From the NCBI RefSeq assembly GCF_001303895.1, contig NZ_LJSD01000013.1, positions 1-33,868 of the forward strand: a stretch of DNA of 33,868 nt, in the 5' to 3' direction. Positions 1 to 8,966 of the stretch are shown piece after piece. Numbering within the stretch: position 1 is the first letter of the stretch; each line of letters begins with the position of its first letter. The DNA is from Mesorhizobium sp. 1M-11. Lineage in GTDB: Bacteria; Pseudomonadota; Alphaproteobacteria; Rhizobiales; Rhizobiaceae. The notes under the pieces were generated by a model, which was given only the letters and a program-made list of their open reading frames with translations, ran no database searches and had not been told where the DNA came from. The translations under genes and the position numbers were made by a program.

Positions 1-1054
1 CGATGGTGGCGAGGCGGCCGGCCTGGGTGAGTTCGGCCGCCCTGCGCGCCACCGCGAAGGTGGCTTGGCCGAACGGCCGCGTCTCGAAGGCACCGAGCGG
101 GCCGTTCCACAACAGCGTGCGGCATTCGCCGAGGAGGGCGTCGATGCGGGCGACTGTCGCCGACCCGACATCGAGCGCCAGCATGTCGCGCGGGATTTCG
201 CCGACGTTCACGACCGCCGACGGTTCGTCATCAGCAAGCCTCGCCGCGACGGCCACGTCTTCCGGCAACAGCACGCGACAGCCGTTGGCGACGGCGACGG
301 CCAGGATGTCGAGGGCGAGCGGCACGCAGTCCGCCTCGTGGAGCGAGCGGCCGATGTTGTGGCCCTGCGCGGCGAGGAAGGTGTTGGCCATGCCGCCGCC
401 TATGATCAGATGGTCCATGCGGGACGCGAGATTTTTCAGGATCGCGATTTTGGACGAGACCTTCGCCCCGCCGACGAGCGCCGCGACCGGACGGCGCGGG
501 CTTTCGAGCGCGGCGGTCAGCGCCGCCACCTCGGCGAGAAGCGACGGGCCGGCGAAGGCCGGCATCAAGTTTGCGATGGCGTGGTTAGATGCGTGCGCGC
601 GGTGGGCGCAGGAGAACGCGTCGTTGACGTAGATATCGCCGTGGATCGACAGGCGCAGCGCGAAGCTGCGGCTGTTCTGCTCCTCTTCCTTATGAAAACG
701 CAGGTTTTCCAGGAGCAGCACCTTGCCATGCGCGAGGTGGACTGCCGCTTGCTCGGAGATCCCACCAACGCAGTCAGGAACGAACACCACGTCATGTCCG
801 ATCTCGCGAGCCAGCGCCTCAGCAACAGGCCGCACCGACAATACCGAATTGAATTCGCCACCAGGCCGTCCAAGATGTGTCATCACCACGACCGATGCAC
901 CACGGCTAAGCAAGTCTCTGATGGTCGGTGCGAATCGTATGATGCGTGTCGCGTCGACGACCTCGCCGTTGCGTATCGGCACGCTGAGATCGGCGCGTAC
1001 CAGAACCGTTCGGCCGTCCACGCGAGCGTCGCGGATGTCGGGAAGGGCTTTCAC
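1..1054 (-). CDS. pgk: Phosphoglycerate kinase, 3' end cut by window edge
   Basis: Phosphoglycerate kinase transfers phosphate between 3-phosphoglycerate and ATP in the cytoplasm; in the Calvin cycle it makes 1,3-bisphosphoglycerate for the neighbouring gap product. The minus-strand frame reads 351 codons without a stop and runs off the left edge (the family is about 400 residues). Recognisable family segments are [10 protein letters not shown] near the N-terminus, [49 protein letters not shown] and [10 protein letters not shown]. The start is a GTG whose last two bases form the first two of the gap TGA stop (4-nt GTGA overlap), implying translational coupling. It is the last visible gene of the cbb operon. 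Confidence 0.95.
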   Translation of the reverse strand, partial: MKALPDIRDARVDGRTVLVRADLSVPIRNGEVVDATRIIRFAPTIRDLLSRGASVVVMTHLGRPGGEFNSVLSVRPVAEALAREIGHDVVFVPDCVGGISEQAAVHLAHGKVLLLENLRFHKEEEQNSRSFALRLSIHGDIYVNDAFSCAHRAHASNHAIANLMPAFAGPSLLAEVAALTAALESPRRPVAALVGGAKVSSKIAILKNLASRMDHLIIGGGMANTFLAAQGHNIGRSLHEADCVPLALDILAVAVANGCRVLLPEDVAVAARLADDEPSAVVNVGEIPRDMLALDVGSATVARIDALLGECRTLLWNGPLGAFETRPFGQATFAVARRAAELTQAGRLATI

Positions 1055-2061
1055 AGAACACTCCCCATCGTTACCGCGGTGTCGGCCATGCGGTTCGAGA
1101 AACCCCACTCGTTGTCGTACCAGGACATGACCCGGACGAGTCTTCCGTCGATCACCTTGGTCTGGTCGAGCGCGAAGGATGAGGAAGCCGGATTGTGATT
1201 GAAGTCTGAGGATACGAGCGGCTCGTCGACGATCGCGAGGATTCCGGCGAGCGGTCCGTCCGCAGCCGCTTGCATCGCCGCGTTGACCTCTGCGACCGTT
1301 GTCGGACGAACGGGTACAAATTTGAAGTCGACCACCGAGACGTTAGGTGTCGGCACGCGGATGGCGACGCCATCGAGCTTGCCTTCAAGCTCCGGCAGAA
1401 CGAGGCCGACGGCTTTTGCCGCGCCAGTGGAGGTTGGGATCTGCGACAGCCCCGCTGCGCGAGCGCGGTAATGATCCTTGTGCATCGTGTCCAGCGTCGG
1501 CTGGTCTCCGGTGTAGGAGTGGACCGTGGTCATGAAGCCACGTTCGATGCCGATGGCATCATGCAGAACCTTGGCGACCGGACCGAGACAGTTGTTGGTG
1601 CACGACGCGTTGGAAACGACAATATGGTCGGCGGCGATCTTGTCGTGGTTGACCCCGTAGACGACCGTCAGGTCGGCGCCTTCAGCGGGAGCGGAAACCA
1701 GAACCCGCCTTGCGCCGGCCTTGAGATGGGCAGCCGCCTTGTCCCGCGTCGTGAAGATGCCGGTGCATTCGAGCGCGATGTCGACCCCGAGTTGGCGATG
1801 GGGCAACTCCGCCGGGTTGCGGATGGCGGTCACGCGGATCGGCGCGCGGTCATCGATCTGCATGGTGTCGCCGTTGACGACCACCTTGCCGGGAAACCGC
1901 CCGTGAATGCTGTCATGGCGAAGCAGATGTGCATTCGTTTCCGGCGGACCGAGGTCATTGAGCGTCACAACCTCGATGTCCCTCCTGCCCGATTCGAGAA
2001 TGGCGCGCAGAATGTTGCGCCCGATGCGACCGAACCCGTTGATTGCGACCCTTACCGGCAA
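1051..2061 (-). CDS. gap: Glyceraldehyde-3-phosphate dehydrogenase, type I (Calvin-cycle type)
   Basis: This 336-residue enzyme reduces 1,3-bisphosphoglycerate to glyceraldehyde-3-phosphate. The N-terminus [12 protein letters not shown] is the Rossmann nucleotide-binding loop, and SNASCTNNC carries the catalytic cysteine at about residue 154. The stretch [10 protein letters not shown] resembles proteobacterial CbbG and plastid/cyanobacterial enzymes more than glycolytic ones, which suggests a biosynthetic role; cofactor preference cannot be decided by eye. The start is TTG: no in-frame ATG fits, and an AGAAGGA ribosome site lies about 8 nt upstream, inside the end of tkt. It follows tkt by 4 nt and overlaps pgk by 4 nt. 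Often named cbbG in this context. Confidence 0.96.
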   Translation of the reverse strand: MPVRVAINGFGRIGRNILRAILESGRRDIEVVTLNDLGPPETNAHLLRHDSIHGRFPGKVVVNGDTMQIDDRAPIRVTAIRNPAELPHRQLGVDIALECTGIFTTRDKAAAHLKAGARRVLVSAPAEGADLTVVYGVNHDKIAADHIVVSNASCTNNCLGPVAKVLHDAIGIERGFMTTVHSYTGDQPTLDTMHKDHYRARAAGLSQIPTSTGAAKAVGLVLPELEGKLDGVAIRVPTPNVSVVDFKFVPVRPTTVAEVNAAMQAAADGPLAGILAIVDEPLVSSDFNHNPASSSFALDQTKVIDGRLVRVMSWYDNEWGFSNRMADTAVTMGSVL

Positions 2062-2065
2062 CGCT

Positions 2066-4075
2066 TCAATCCTTCTCTATGGCTGCAAGAACGGCATCGG
2101 CGATGGCCTCGGCCGTGATGTCGAAGTGCCGGTAGAGATCGCCGGCCGGAGCGCTGGCGCCAAAGCCGGTCATGCCGACGAAGGCACCCTTCGGACCGAT
2201 CCAGCGATCCCAGCCCAGACGGGCGGCGGCTTCGATGGCGACGCGTGGGGCCGTTCCCAATACTTCCGCGCGATATCCTTCGTCCTGTGCCTCGAAGAGC
2301 TCCCAGCACGGCATCGACACGAGAGCCGCGCGAAGGCGATGGCGATCGTGCAAGAGATCGGCAGCCGCGCGCGCGATATCGAGCTCGGAACCCGTGGCGA
2401 TCAGGGTTACGTCGCGTCGTCCGACGGCCTCCCGCATCAGATAGGCACCGCGCGCCGAACGGTTTGCTTCACTCTGCATTGTTCGCTGCATCGGCAGATT
2501 CTGTCGCGACAGCACGAGCACGCTCGGCCGATGTCTGGACCTCAGGGCAAGTTCCCAGCACTCGGCGGTCTCGATGGCATCGGCAGGCCGAAAGACGTTC
2601 AGGTTCGGGGTGGCCCTGAGCATCGCCAGATGCTCGACAGGTTGGTGCGTCGGTCCATCCTCGCCGAGCCCGATGGAATCGTGTGTCATCACATAGATGA
2701 CGCGCTGACCCATCAGCGCCGACAGCCTGATCGCGCCGCGCGCATAGTCGGCAAAGCACAGGAAGGTGCCGCCGTAGGGCACGAAGCCGCCATGCAGCGC
2801 TATGCCGTTCATGGCAGCCGCCATGCCATGCTCGCGTATGCCGTAATGGATGTAGCGGCCCGCGAAGTCGCCGGACGCGATCCGGCCCATGCCCTTCGTC
2901 AGGGTCAGGTTGGAGTGTGTAAGGTCGGCCGAGCCGCCGACCGTGACGTCCGTCGCCGCGTTGATGACGCCGAGCGCCAGTTCGGAGGCCTTACGGGTAG
3001 CGACATTGGTCGCCTTTTCCAAATGCTCCGAACGGAACGCAGACAGCGCCTCGAACACCGCCTCGGGCAGATCGCCGGCCACCGCCGCCTCAAATGCCTC
3101 ACGCATCGACGAGGCGGCTAGTTGCTTTTCCCAGCCGGTACGGGCAGCCTTGCCGCGCGCGGCCACGTCGCGCCAAGCGGCGTAGATATCCTTTGGCACC
3201 TCGAACGGTGCATGCGGCCAGGCCAGGACTTCGCGTGCGGCTGCGACCTCGGCCTCGCCCAGAGGCGCACCATGGGTCTTCTCCGTGCCCTGCAGGTTCG
3301 GGGCGCCCTTGCCGATAACAGTTCGGCAGCCAATCAGCGTCGGCCGGTCGGACACCTGCGCCGTCACGATCGCTTCCGCGACGGCATCCATGTCATGACC
3401 ATTCACCTTGATGACATTCCAGCCGGCGGCGCGGAAGCGCGCCAACTGGTCCATCGACGTCGACAGGGAGGTCGGCCCGTCGATGGAAATGGAATTGTCG
3501 TCCCACAGCACGATCAACCGAGACAGACCGAGATGGCCGGCAAGATCGATTGCCTCGTGGCTTATGCCTTCTTGCAGGCAGCCATCGCCTGCGATGACAT
3601 AGGTGCGGTGGTTGACAAGCTCGTCTCCGAAACGCGCGGCCATCATGCGCTCGGCCAGCGCCATGCCCACGGCCGTGGCGAGACCTTGTCCGAGCGGGCC
3701 CGTGGTCGTCTCGATGCCTAGCGCATGGCCGTGCTCGGGGTGGCCGGCGGTGCGGCTGCCGAGTTGGCGGAAGCGCCTGAGCTCTTCGATCGGCATATCC
3801 TCGTAGCCGAGCAGGTGGTGGAGCGCATATTGCAGCATCGACCCGTGCCCCGCCGACAGGACGAAGCGGTCGCGATCAGGCCAGTCCGGCTTTGATGGGT
3901 CGACCTTGAGGAAGCGCGAGAAGAGCACCGTGGCCGCGTCCGCCATGCCCATCGGCATGCCGGGATGGCCCGAGTTCGCCATTTGCACCGCGTCCATGGC
4001 CAGCGCCCGGATGGCATTCGCCATCCCCTGCCTTGTTGCCTTGGCTCCGTCGACGGACCTCAACGCTGTGTTCAT
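2066..4075 (-). CDS. tkt: Transketolase
   Basis: Transketolase (669 residues, normal length) moves two-carbon ketol units between sugar phosphates with thiamine diphosphate, regenerating pentose phosphates for CO2 fixation. Visible signatures are [12 protein letters not shown] near the N-terminus, the ThDP/Mg motif [29 protein letters not shown], and in the C-terminal half [14 protein letters not shown] and RPADAIE. An open frame continues far upstream but overlaps prk in another frame and has no transketolase character. The ATG at 4075 with AGGAGGA just upstream is therefore the start. It lies 11 bases downstream of prk in the operon. cbbT is the usual name in such operons. Confidence 0.97.
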   Translation of the reverse strand: MNTALRSVDGAKATRQGMANAIRALAMDAVQMANSGHPGMPMGMADAATVLFSRFLKVDPSKPDWPDRDRFVLSAGHGSMLQYALHHLLGYEDMPIEELRRFRQLGSRTAGHPEHGHALGIETTTGPLGQGLATAVGMALAERMMAARFGDELVNHRTYVIAGDGCLQEGISHEAIDLAGHLGLSRLIVLWDDNSISIDGPTSLSTSMDQLARFRAAGWNVIKVNGHDMDAVAEAIVTAQVSDRPTLIGCRTVIGKGAPNLQGTEKTHGAPLGEAEVAAAREVLAWPHAPFEVPKDIYAAWRDVAARGKAARTGWEKQLAASSMREAFEAAVAGDLPEAVFEALSAFRSEHLEKATNVATRKASELALGVINAATDVTVGGSADLTHSNLTLTKGMGRIASGDFAGRYIHYGIREHGMAAAMNGIALHGGFVPYGGTFLCFADYARGAIRLSALMGQRVIYVMTHDSIGLGEDGPTHQPVEHLAMLRATPNLNVFRPADAIETAECWELALRSRHRPSVLVLSRQNLPMQRTMQSEANRSARGAYLMREAVGRRDVTLIATGSELDIARAAADLLHDRHRLRAALVSMPCWELFEAQDEGYRAEVLGTAPRVAIEAAARLGWDRWIGPKGAFVGMTGFGASAPAGDLYRHFDITAEAIADAVLAAIEKD

Positions 4076-4086
4076 CGTTTCCTCCT

Positions 4087-4959
4087 CTAGGCCACGCGCC
4101 GCTTGCGCTCGATGAGCTGCAGGATCAGCGGCGTCAGGATGAGCTGCATCGCGAGATCGAGCTTGTTGCCGGGAACGACGATGGAGTTCGCCCGCGACAT
4201 GAAGCTGTTGTGGATCATCGACAGCAGGTAGGGGAAATCGATGCCGCGCGGATTGGCGAAGCGGATGACCAGCATCGATTCGTCGGGCGTCGGTATCCAG
4301 CGCGCGATGAACGGGTTCGAGGTGTCGACGATCGGCACGCGCTGGAAGTTGATGTTGGTCAGCGAGAACTGCGGGACGATGTAGCGCGTGTAGTCCGGCA
4401 TGCGCCGCAGGATCACGTCCATAACCGCCTCGGCCGAATAGCCGCGCGTCGCCCTGTCGCGATGGATCTTCTGGATCCATTCGAGATTGATGACAGGCAC
4501 GACGCCGATCTTGAGGTCGGCATGCCGGGGAAGGTCGACCGTTTCGGTTACAACGCAGCCGTGCAGCCCCTCGTAGAAGAGCAGGTCGCTGGGTCCGAAC
4601 TCGCGCCACTCGGTGAAGGTGCCAGGTGTGGTGCCGTAGAGCGCCGCCTCATCCTCGTCGTGGACATAGGTGCGCGTGCGCCCGGTTCCCTTGCGGCCGT
4701 ATTCCTCGAATATCGCTTCCAGCGTTTCGAGTTCGTTCGCCTCGACATTGAAATGGGTGAAGTTCGGATTGCCGTTGCGCGTCTCCTCTTCAACCTTCGC
4801 CTTCATGCCGGCGCGGTCGTAGCGATGGAAGGCGTCGCCTTCGATGAAGGAAGCCTCGACCTTCTCGCGCCGAAAGATCTGTTCGAAGATGCGCTTTACC
4901 GAGGTGGTGCCCGCGCCCGAGGAGCCGGTGATGGAGATGATGGGGTGCGCTGCCGACAT
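4087..4959 (-). CDS. prk: Phosphoribulokinase
   Basis: Phosphoribulokinase (290 residues) phosphorylates ribulose-5-phosphate to ribulose-1,5-bisphosphate and is diagnostic of the Calvin cycle. It has a P-loop GSSGAGTTS at residues 12-20 and typical class I proteobacterial segments [15 protein letters not shown]-like [29 protein letters not shown] and [15 protein letters not shown]. The start chosen is the ATG at 4959 preceded by a purine-rich GAGGGGGGT; upstream in-frame sequence overlaps fbp and lacks family similarity. It begins 10 bases after the fbp stop. Known as cbbP in cbb operons. Confidence 0.97.
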   Translation of the reverse strand: MSAAHPIISITGSSGAGTTSVKRIFEQIFRREKVEASFIEGDAFHRYDRAGMKAKVEEETRNGNPNFTHFNVEANELETLEAIFEEYGRKGTGRTRTYVHDEDEAALYGTTPGTFTEWREFGPSDLLFYEGLHGCVVTETVDLPRHADLKIGVVPVINLEWIQKIHRDRATRGYSAEAVMDVILRRMPDYTRYIVPQFSLTNINFQRVPIVDTSNPFIARWIPTPDESMLVIRFANPRGIDFPYLLSMIHNSFMSRANSIVVPGNKLDLAMQLILTPLILQLIERKRRVA

Positions 4960-4969
4960 CACACCCCCC

Positions 4970-6001
4970 TCAAGCCCTGAACAGACCGCGATTGCCGAAC
5001 AGCGGGGAGCGCTCGGCGATGACGCTGGGGTCCGTGTGGTAACGCGCAATTCGCTCGACCTCGCGCGCCGATCCGAAGACGAGCGCGGTCCGCTGATGCA
5101 GCGCGGATGGCCCTAGATCGAGGATTGGGTTGATCCCGTCGGTCGCCGCGCCGCCCGCCTGTTCGATCAGCATTGCGATCGGGTTGGCCTCATAGACCAG
5201 GCGAAGGCGTCCCCTGGCGTAGCCCTTCCGCGCATCGCCGGGGTACAGAAAGACGCCACCGCGCGTCAGAATCCGGAAAGCCTCGGCAGCGAGCGAAGCG
5301 ATCCAACGCATGTTGAAGTCCTTCTTACGAGGACCGGTAGACCCTTTCAGGCAGTCGTCGACATAGAGCCGCACGGCCTCATCCCAGTGGCGGTAGTTCG
5401 ACGCGTTGATCGCGAATTCCTGCGTTCGGTCAGGAATGTTTAGCCGTGCTGTCTCCACGAAGGTTCCGAGCCGCGAGGAATGCACGAAAATGCGCGTACC
5501 TCCTCCGAGCGTGAGAGCGAGCGCGAACTGAGGGCCGTAGATGAAGAAGCCGGCGGCGAGCTGATTTCTGCCGGGCTGTAGAAAGCTCGTAGCCGGCTCG
5601 TCTCGGGCGGGCAGAATCGAGAAGATCGTCCCGATCGAAACGTTCGCGTCGATGTTCGAGGAACCGTCCAAAGGATCGATGGAAAGCGCCAGGGTGGATT
5701 CGCCGTTGAGGTCGACTGCGCTTTCCAATTCTTCGGAACAATAGTGCCGAACGCCTGCCTGGCGCGCAGCGGCCAAGAATTCCTCGTCGGCACTGACGTC
5801 CAGGTGGCGCTGAATATCTCCGTCGGAGTTGCGCTTGCCTGATGCTGCTCCGAGGCTGCCGGCAGTCGGCTGCGAGACGAGTGCCTTCAATCGCGTCGCG
5901 GCTTCAGCGAGCCGTCTGACGACGTCGCTCAAGCGAGCGTTCCCGCTTTGCGGGTCGAGTGAAACGGAATTCAGATACGCGTCGAGCGTGGATGCCGACA
6001 T
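4970..6001 (-). CDS. fbp: Fructose-1,6-bisphosphatase class I
   Basis: Class 1 fructose-1,6-bisphosphatase (343 residues) removes the 1-phosphate, also acting on sedoheptulose-1,7-bisphosphate in many cbb operons. The metal/phosphate site is visible as the segment ending SIDPLDGSSNID, preceded by CSEELESAV. The C-terminal half carries RWIASLAAEAFRILTRGGVF and YEANPIAMLIEQAGG. The ATG at 6001 has a strong GGGAGGAG ribosome site. This is the first gene of the operon fbp-prk-tkt-gap-pgk, divergent from the CbbR-like regulator. Usual operon name cbbF. Confidence 0.96.
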   Translation of the reverse strand: MSASTLDAYLNSVSLDPQSGNARLSDVVRRLAEAATRLKALVSQPTAGSLGAASGKRNSDGDIQRHLDVSADEEFLAAARQAGVRHYCSEELESAVDLNGESTLALSIDPLDGSSNIDANVSIGTIFSILPARDEPATSFLQPGRNQLAAGFFIYGPQFALALTLGGGTRIFVHSSRLGTFVETARLNIPDRTQEFAINASNYRHWDEAVRLYVDDCLKGSTGPRKKDFNMRWIASLAAEAFRILTRGGVFLYPGDARKGYARGRLRLVYEANPIAMLIEQAGGAATDGINPILDLGPSALHQRTALVFGSAREVERIARYHTDPSVIAERSPLFGNRGLFRA

Positions 6002-6148
6002 TCACTCCTCCCGAGAAGGCCCTCACCAGGGGCGGACCCGAGGGGCATTCATGCAAACATCTCAATTTCTCTATGTATTAAGCCACGCCGTGCGGTAAGG
6101 TAAGTTTGTTATTTTTAGCTAGGCGCTTAGTTTTTCTTAGGTTTGTCG
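6002..6148. promoter_or_regulatory. Divergent cbbF/cbbR promoter region
   Basis: This intergenic stretch separates the cbb operon from its divergent LysR gene and is much more A/T-rich than its surroundings. CbbR proteins normally bind such regions and activate cbb transcription. It has several T-N11-A type LysR half-sites, but these are too common in A/T-rich DNA to assign. It also holds an ACAT-N12-ATGT inverted repeat (listed separately) like those in front of the sox genes. Confidence 0.7.
6057..6076. promoter_or_regulatory. Putative SoxR-type operator (cbbF/cbbR)
   Basis: Exact ACAT (6057-6060), 12-nt spacer with CAATTT, ATGT (6073-6076). The pattern and spacer match the repeats upstream of soxV/soxS, soxC and the pseudoazurin gene. 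It lies 55 nt upstream of the fbp start and 72 nt upstream of the cbbR ATG. Assignment to SoxR is inference from pattern sharing. Confidence 0.5.
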
Positions 6149-7081
6149 ATGCGCAACCTGACTCTCAAACAGCTCCGGGCGATCAGCCAGATTGCGCGTG
6201 ACGGAAAAATCGTTAGCGCGGCCAATCATTTAGGTCTCACGCCATCGGCAGTCACGTTGCAGGTACAGTCGATCGAGGACGAGGTCGGCATGGTCTTGTT
6301 TGATCGCGTGCCGGAAGGCATGCGTCCTACCGCCGCAGGGTTTGCCGCGATCGACGCGGCGCTGGCGATCGAAGAAAGGCTTCGCGTACTCGCCGACGAG
6401 ATCGATGCGATCCGCGGTGTGCGTAAGGGCAGTCTCATCGTCGGTGCGGTTTCTACGGCGAAATACTTCGCACCAAGGCTCTTTGCCGGCTTCATGCGCG
6501 AGCATCCGGGCGTCGATCTGAAGCTCGTCGTCGGCAACCGCGAGGAGACGATCTCCAGCTTGAAGGGCCACCGGGTCGACGTGGCACTGATGGGCCGGCC
6601 TCCTCGGGACGTGCCAGTGCGCGCCACCGTCTTCGGCGACCACCCGCTGATCATCATCGCGTCCCCGGATCACTCGCTCACGAGGCGTCGGGACATATCA
6701 AAGGAGGAGGTTGCCAGAGAGCATTTCATCATCCGCGAGCCCGGCTCCGGGACTCGGATCTCCTTCGAGCGCTTCCTTGCGGAGATCCCGGGCCGGCTCG
6801 ATGATCCAGGCACGGAAATGGACTCCAACGAGACGATCAAGCAGGCGGTGATGGCTGGGCTGGGCGTTGCCTTCATCTCGGCCCACACGGTCTCCTGGGA
6901 GGTCGAGGCAGGCCGGCTCGCCATTCTCGACGTCGTGGGTCTCCCGATCCGAAGACAATGGTTCGCGGTCAGTCGCGCTGACCGCGTCGTATCTCCGGTT
7001 ATGACGGCGTTCGATCAGTTCCTCGCGCGGCGGGGCGCCGTCTATCTTCCGCTGCTGGGTAAGCTCTATCCAGAGCGGTAG
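6149..7081 (+). CDS. cbbR: LysR-family transcriptional regulator, CbbR
   Basis: LysR-type regulator of 310 residues. The N-terminal winged helix-turn-helix reads LTLKQLRAISQIARDGKIVSA followed by ANHLGLTPSAVTLQVQSIEDE. A periplasmic-binding-protein-like effector domain follows (KGSLIVGAVSTAKYFAPRLF, EPGSGTR, GLGVAFISAHTV), typical of CbbR, which senses Calvin-cycle metabolites. It is divergent from the cbb operon, the canonical CbbR position. The ATG at 6149 is preferred over an in-frame TTG six bases upstream because TAGG is better spaced. CbbR identity rests on context plus the family; a generic LysR cannot be excluded from sequence alone. Confidence 0.88.
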   Translation: MRNLTLKQLRAISQIARDGKIVSAANHLGLTPSAVTLQVQSIEDEVGMVLFDRVPEGMRPTAAGFAAIDAALAIEERLRVLADEIDAIRGVRKGSLIVGAVSTAKYFAPRLFAGFMREHPGVDLKLVVGNREETISSLKGHRVDVALMGRPPRDVPVRATVFGDHPLIIIASPDHSLTRRRDISKEEVAREHFIIREPGSGTRISFERFLAEIPGRLDDPGTEMDSNETIKQAVMAGLGVAFISAHTVSWEVEAGRLAILDVVGLPIRRQWFAVSRADRVVSPVMTAFDQFLARRGAVYLPLLGKLYPER

Positions 7082-7138
7082 ACGTTTGGGCCGGCGCGCA
7101 ACCGACATTGCAGCGCCCCTGTTTGGCGTCATCCTCCT

Positions 7139-7161
7139 ACCGACGAGAACCGTCCGTCGGT
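7139..7161. terminator. Weak inverted repeat between convergent genes
   Basis: ACCGACG (7139-7145) and CGTCGGT (7155-7161) form a 7-bp stem with a 9-nt loop in the short gap between cbbR and the convergent rhodanese gene. There is no T-run, so a bidirectional terminator role is only possible. Confidence 0.25.
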
Positions 7162-7189
7162 TGCTGAGGGTGGGGAAGGCGCGCTCACG

Positions 7190-7774
7190 TTACTGCAGGC
7201 CGTACATCTTTTGCCGATCGAGCCTGTAGGTCCAAGGCAGTTTTGCGTTCTTCCATCCGTTGACGCTTCTGGTTCCTGCGTTCGGGCCATCCTTCGCCAT
7301 GTCGCCCTCGAAGCCCTCGGGTATGGAGTAGACCTTTGTGAAGCCTGCTTCAGCCAGAATGTTCGCGGCTGCGGCGCTGCGATCTCCTGATCTGCACATG
7401 ACGATGACTTCGGCGTCGGGTTTTAGACCCTTCCGCTCAAGCCTGACGCGAACGTCCGAGACGAAATCGGGATTGGGTTCGAGTTTGAACGTCGACCTGG
7501 TCTCATCCCACACGGGAAAATCGGGCTGCACCATGTAAGGAATGTTGGCATCGGCGGCGCTGGGCATCCCGACGTAGATAACCTCCGCCGGCGTCCTGAC
7601 ATCAAGGAAGAGAACTTTGTCGGCTTCCGCCGACACTTTGTCGAAGGCCTCCTGCGGCGTCAGATACAAGCCGAGCTTGGTTTGTTTCGCTTTGGGCAGG
7701 TCGTGCCCATCGGCGGCGTGAAGCGTCGGGATGCCAAGCACAATCAACAGAGCCGCCAGAATGACAGATCGCAT
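7190..7774 (-). CDS. Exported rhodanese-domain protein
   Basis: A 194-residue protein with a cleavable signal peptide (hydrophobic core residues 4-17, likely cleavage after LHA) and one rhodanese domain. The domain shows LFLDVRTPAEV near residue 55 and an active-site loop CRSGDRS with the catalytic cysteine at about 127. Rhodaneses carry sulfane sulfur on that cysteine; being exported, this one would act on periplasmic persulfides or thiosulfate. It is second in a two-gene unit behind the pseudoazurin gene (49-nt gap), with a GGAGGTATC ribosome site. The specific substrate is unknown. Single-domain periplasmic rhodaneses occur near sox genes in other bacteria. Confidence 0.85.
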   Translation of the reverse strand: MRSVILAALLIVLGIPTLHAADGHDLPKAKQTKLGLYLTPQEAFDKVSAEADKVLFLDVRTPAEVIYVGMPSAADANIPYMVQPDFPVWDETRSTFKLEPNPDFVSDVRVRLERKGLKPDAEVIVMCRSGDRSAAAANILAEAGFTKVYSIPEGFEGDMAKDGPNAGTRSVNGWKNAKLPWTYRLDRQKMYGLQ

Positions 7775-7823
7775 TTGTGATACCTCCGGAGTACGATGCT
7801 TCTCGCTGCCGATGGGTCGCTCT

Positions 7824-8267
7824 TTAGCTGCCGGCCTGAATCTGCGCGAAAATCTTTTCCGCTCTTGCCTTTGCCTTGCCGGGATACTTCAGGGCCTTGA
7901 CGGCGTCGAGATTCGACGGCTCGCCCACGACCACGGCTCCGATCATTCCCATGCCGAAATGGGGTGTGCATTGAAACATGTAGACGCCTGCTTGCGTAAG
8001 CGTCACCGTGATCTTCTGGTTGACCTTGCCATTCCAAGCTTCGGCTGCTTCGGGAAGGCCGCCCTTCACGCTCGCTGAATTGTGGCTCTTATCGGTCGGA
8101 ACGAACGTGATCGTGTCGCCTGGCTGGGCCTTCACGACCATCGGCTCGAAGACCATCGTTTCTCCATCCGAGCCCTTGTTGAGCATCTTGACCTCGTGAT
8201 CCGCAGCCAGCGCGGAAAACGACACAGTGAGCCCGACGGCCATGGCGGCGGCAAAAAGTACCTTCAA
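7824..8267 (-). CDS. Pseudoazurin (type 1 blue copper protein)
   Basis: Periplasmic electron carrier of 147 residues: signal peptide ending ALA (residues 19-21), then a cupredoxin fold. All four type 1 copper ligands are present with pseudoazurin spacing: His62, Cys100, His103, Met108 in the segment CTPHFGMGM. Pseudoazurins shuttle electrons between periplasmic dehydrogenases and oxidases or denitrification enzymes; here it could accept electrons from Sox proteins (inference). The start is TTG at 8267: GGGAGGA sits 6 nt upstream, and a longer frame beginning at another TTG would start inside that ribosome site. It heads a unit with the rhodanese gene and has a putative SoxR box upstream. Confidence 0.92.
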   Translation of the reverse strand: MKVLFAAAMAVGLTVSFSALAADHEVKMLNKGSDGETMVFEPMVVKAQPGDTITFVPTDKSHNSASVKGGLPEAAEAWNGKVNQKITVTLTQAGVYMFQCTPHFGMGMIGAVVVGEPSNLDAVKALKYPGKAKARAEKIFAQIQAGS

Positions 8268-8324
8268 CGGATTTCCTCCCAATCAGGTTGAGCGCGCACG
8301 CTGCGCATCGAGGCGCAACATATA

Positions 8325-8350
8325 GACACATTACAATTTATATATGTGTC
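8325..8350. promoter_or_regulatory. Putative SoxR-type operator (pseudoazurin unit)
   Basis: Perfect 7-bp inverted arms GACACAT (8325-8331) and ATGTGTC (8344-8350) around a 12-nt A/T-rich spacer containing CAATTT. The core is ACAT-N12-ATGT, the best palindrome of the set. It lies 57 nt upstream of the pseudoazurin TTG start and just past the end of the DUF302 gene. Confidence 0.6.
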
Positions 8351-8368
8351 GTCAACCCTTGGCCGTGT

Positions 8369-8827
8369 TCACTTCTCTCCTGCAGCCTCGCCTGCAATCT
8401 CCTCAAGCAGCGTATTGACCTCGTCGCGACCCTCGCCGGCCGGCAGACGGCGGAAGCCGACGATGACCTTGCCGGGTTCGCTTTCGGTCTCGTAGGCGAA
8501 AAGAACGTAGGGGCAGTAGGCGATATTGCCCACGTTGGCCTCCATCGCCCTGCGCGATACCACTGCCGAACAGAACTGGAAGAACTCGGCATGGCGATAA
8601 AGCGCCTTCTGCGCACCGACATCGCCGGCCGTGCGCTGCAGCATCTCACCGATGAAGCCGCGATAGTCCACGACATAGCCGCGATTGACGATCGCGTCCT
8701 CGAGAGCGCCGACGATATCCTGAAACGGCGCTTCGGACGTGAGCCTGGTCACGTCGTCCTGCGCCGGAGCGGGCGTGCAAAAGCCGAGCGAAACGGCGAA
8801 AACACCTGCGGCTAAACGTGCGGACAT
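8369..8827 (-). CDS. Exported DUF302 protein
   Basis: A 152-residue protein with a signal peptide (residues 1-22, ending PAPAQ) and one DUF302-like domain of about 120 residues: a segment FQDIVGALEDAIVNRGYVV, then the partly hydrophobic AYCPYVLFAYE and the closing VIVGFRRLP. DUF302 proteins have no established biochemical role; members are found next to sox and other sulfur genes. GGGAGGT lies before the ATG at 8827. It is divergent from the MBL-fold gene and shares that intergenic region and its ACAT-like box. Function unknown; periplasmic location is inferred from the signal. Confidence 0.82.
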   Translation of the reverse strand: MSARLAAGVFAVSLGFCTPAPAQDDVTRLTSEAPFQDIVGALEDAIVNRGYVVDYRGFIGEMLQRTAGDVGAQKALYRHAEFFQFCSAVVSRRAMEANVGNIAYCPYVLFAYETESEPGKVIVGFRRLPAGEGRDEVNTLLEEIAGEAAGEK

Positions 8828-8924
8828 TGCAGTACCTCCCAGCGACCGGAGATTCTTCTATGTATCGACTGCCGCCGATCGCGTGCGGCAGGTGCGGCAA
8901 GTAACGCTAGCCTGCAAACGACAA

Positions 8925-8944
8925 ATATGCAAAAAATAAAATGT
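8925..8944. promoter_or_regulatory. Putative SoxR-type operator (DUF302 / MBL protein)
   Basis: ATAT (8925-8928), N12, ATGT (8941-8944): one mismatch from the ACAT-N12-ATGT pattern. It overlaps a second palindrome, ATGCAAA (8927-8933) with TTTGCAT (8944-8950). It sits 22 nt upstream of the MBL-fold ATG and 97 nt from the divergent DUF302 start. Confidence 0.45.
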
Positions 8945-8966
8945 TTGCATGGAATGGGAGGAGACG

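Noticed and set aside
65..1198. Long plus-strand open frame opposite pgk
   Set aside because: The minus strand encodes an unmistakable phosphoglycerate kinase here; the plus frame is arginine-rich antisense without family features.
4076..4609. N-terminal extension of the transketolase frame
   Set aside because: It overlaps prk in another phase, and a strong AGGAGGA site with ATG at 4075 gives a normal-length transketolase.
6100..6148. Specific CbbR binding sites
   Set aside because: Many T-N11-A and TNA half-sites occur in this A/T-rich stretch; none stands out enough to assign.
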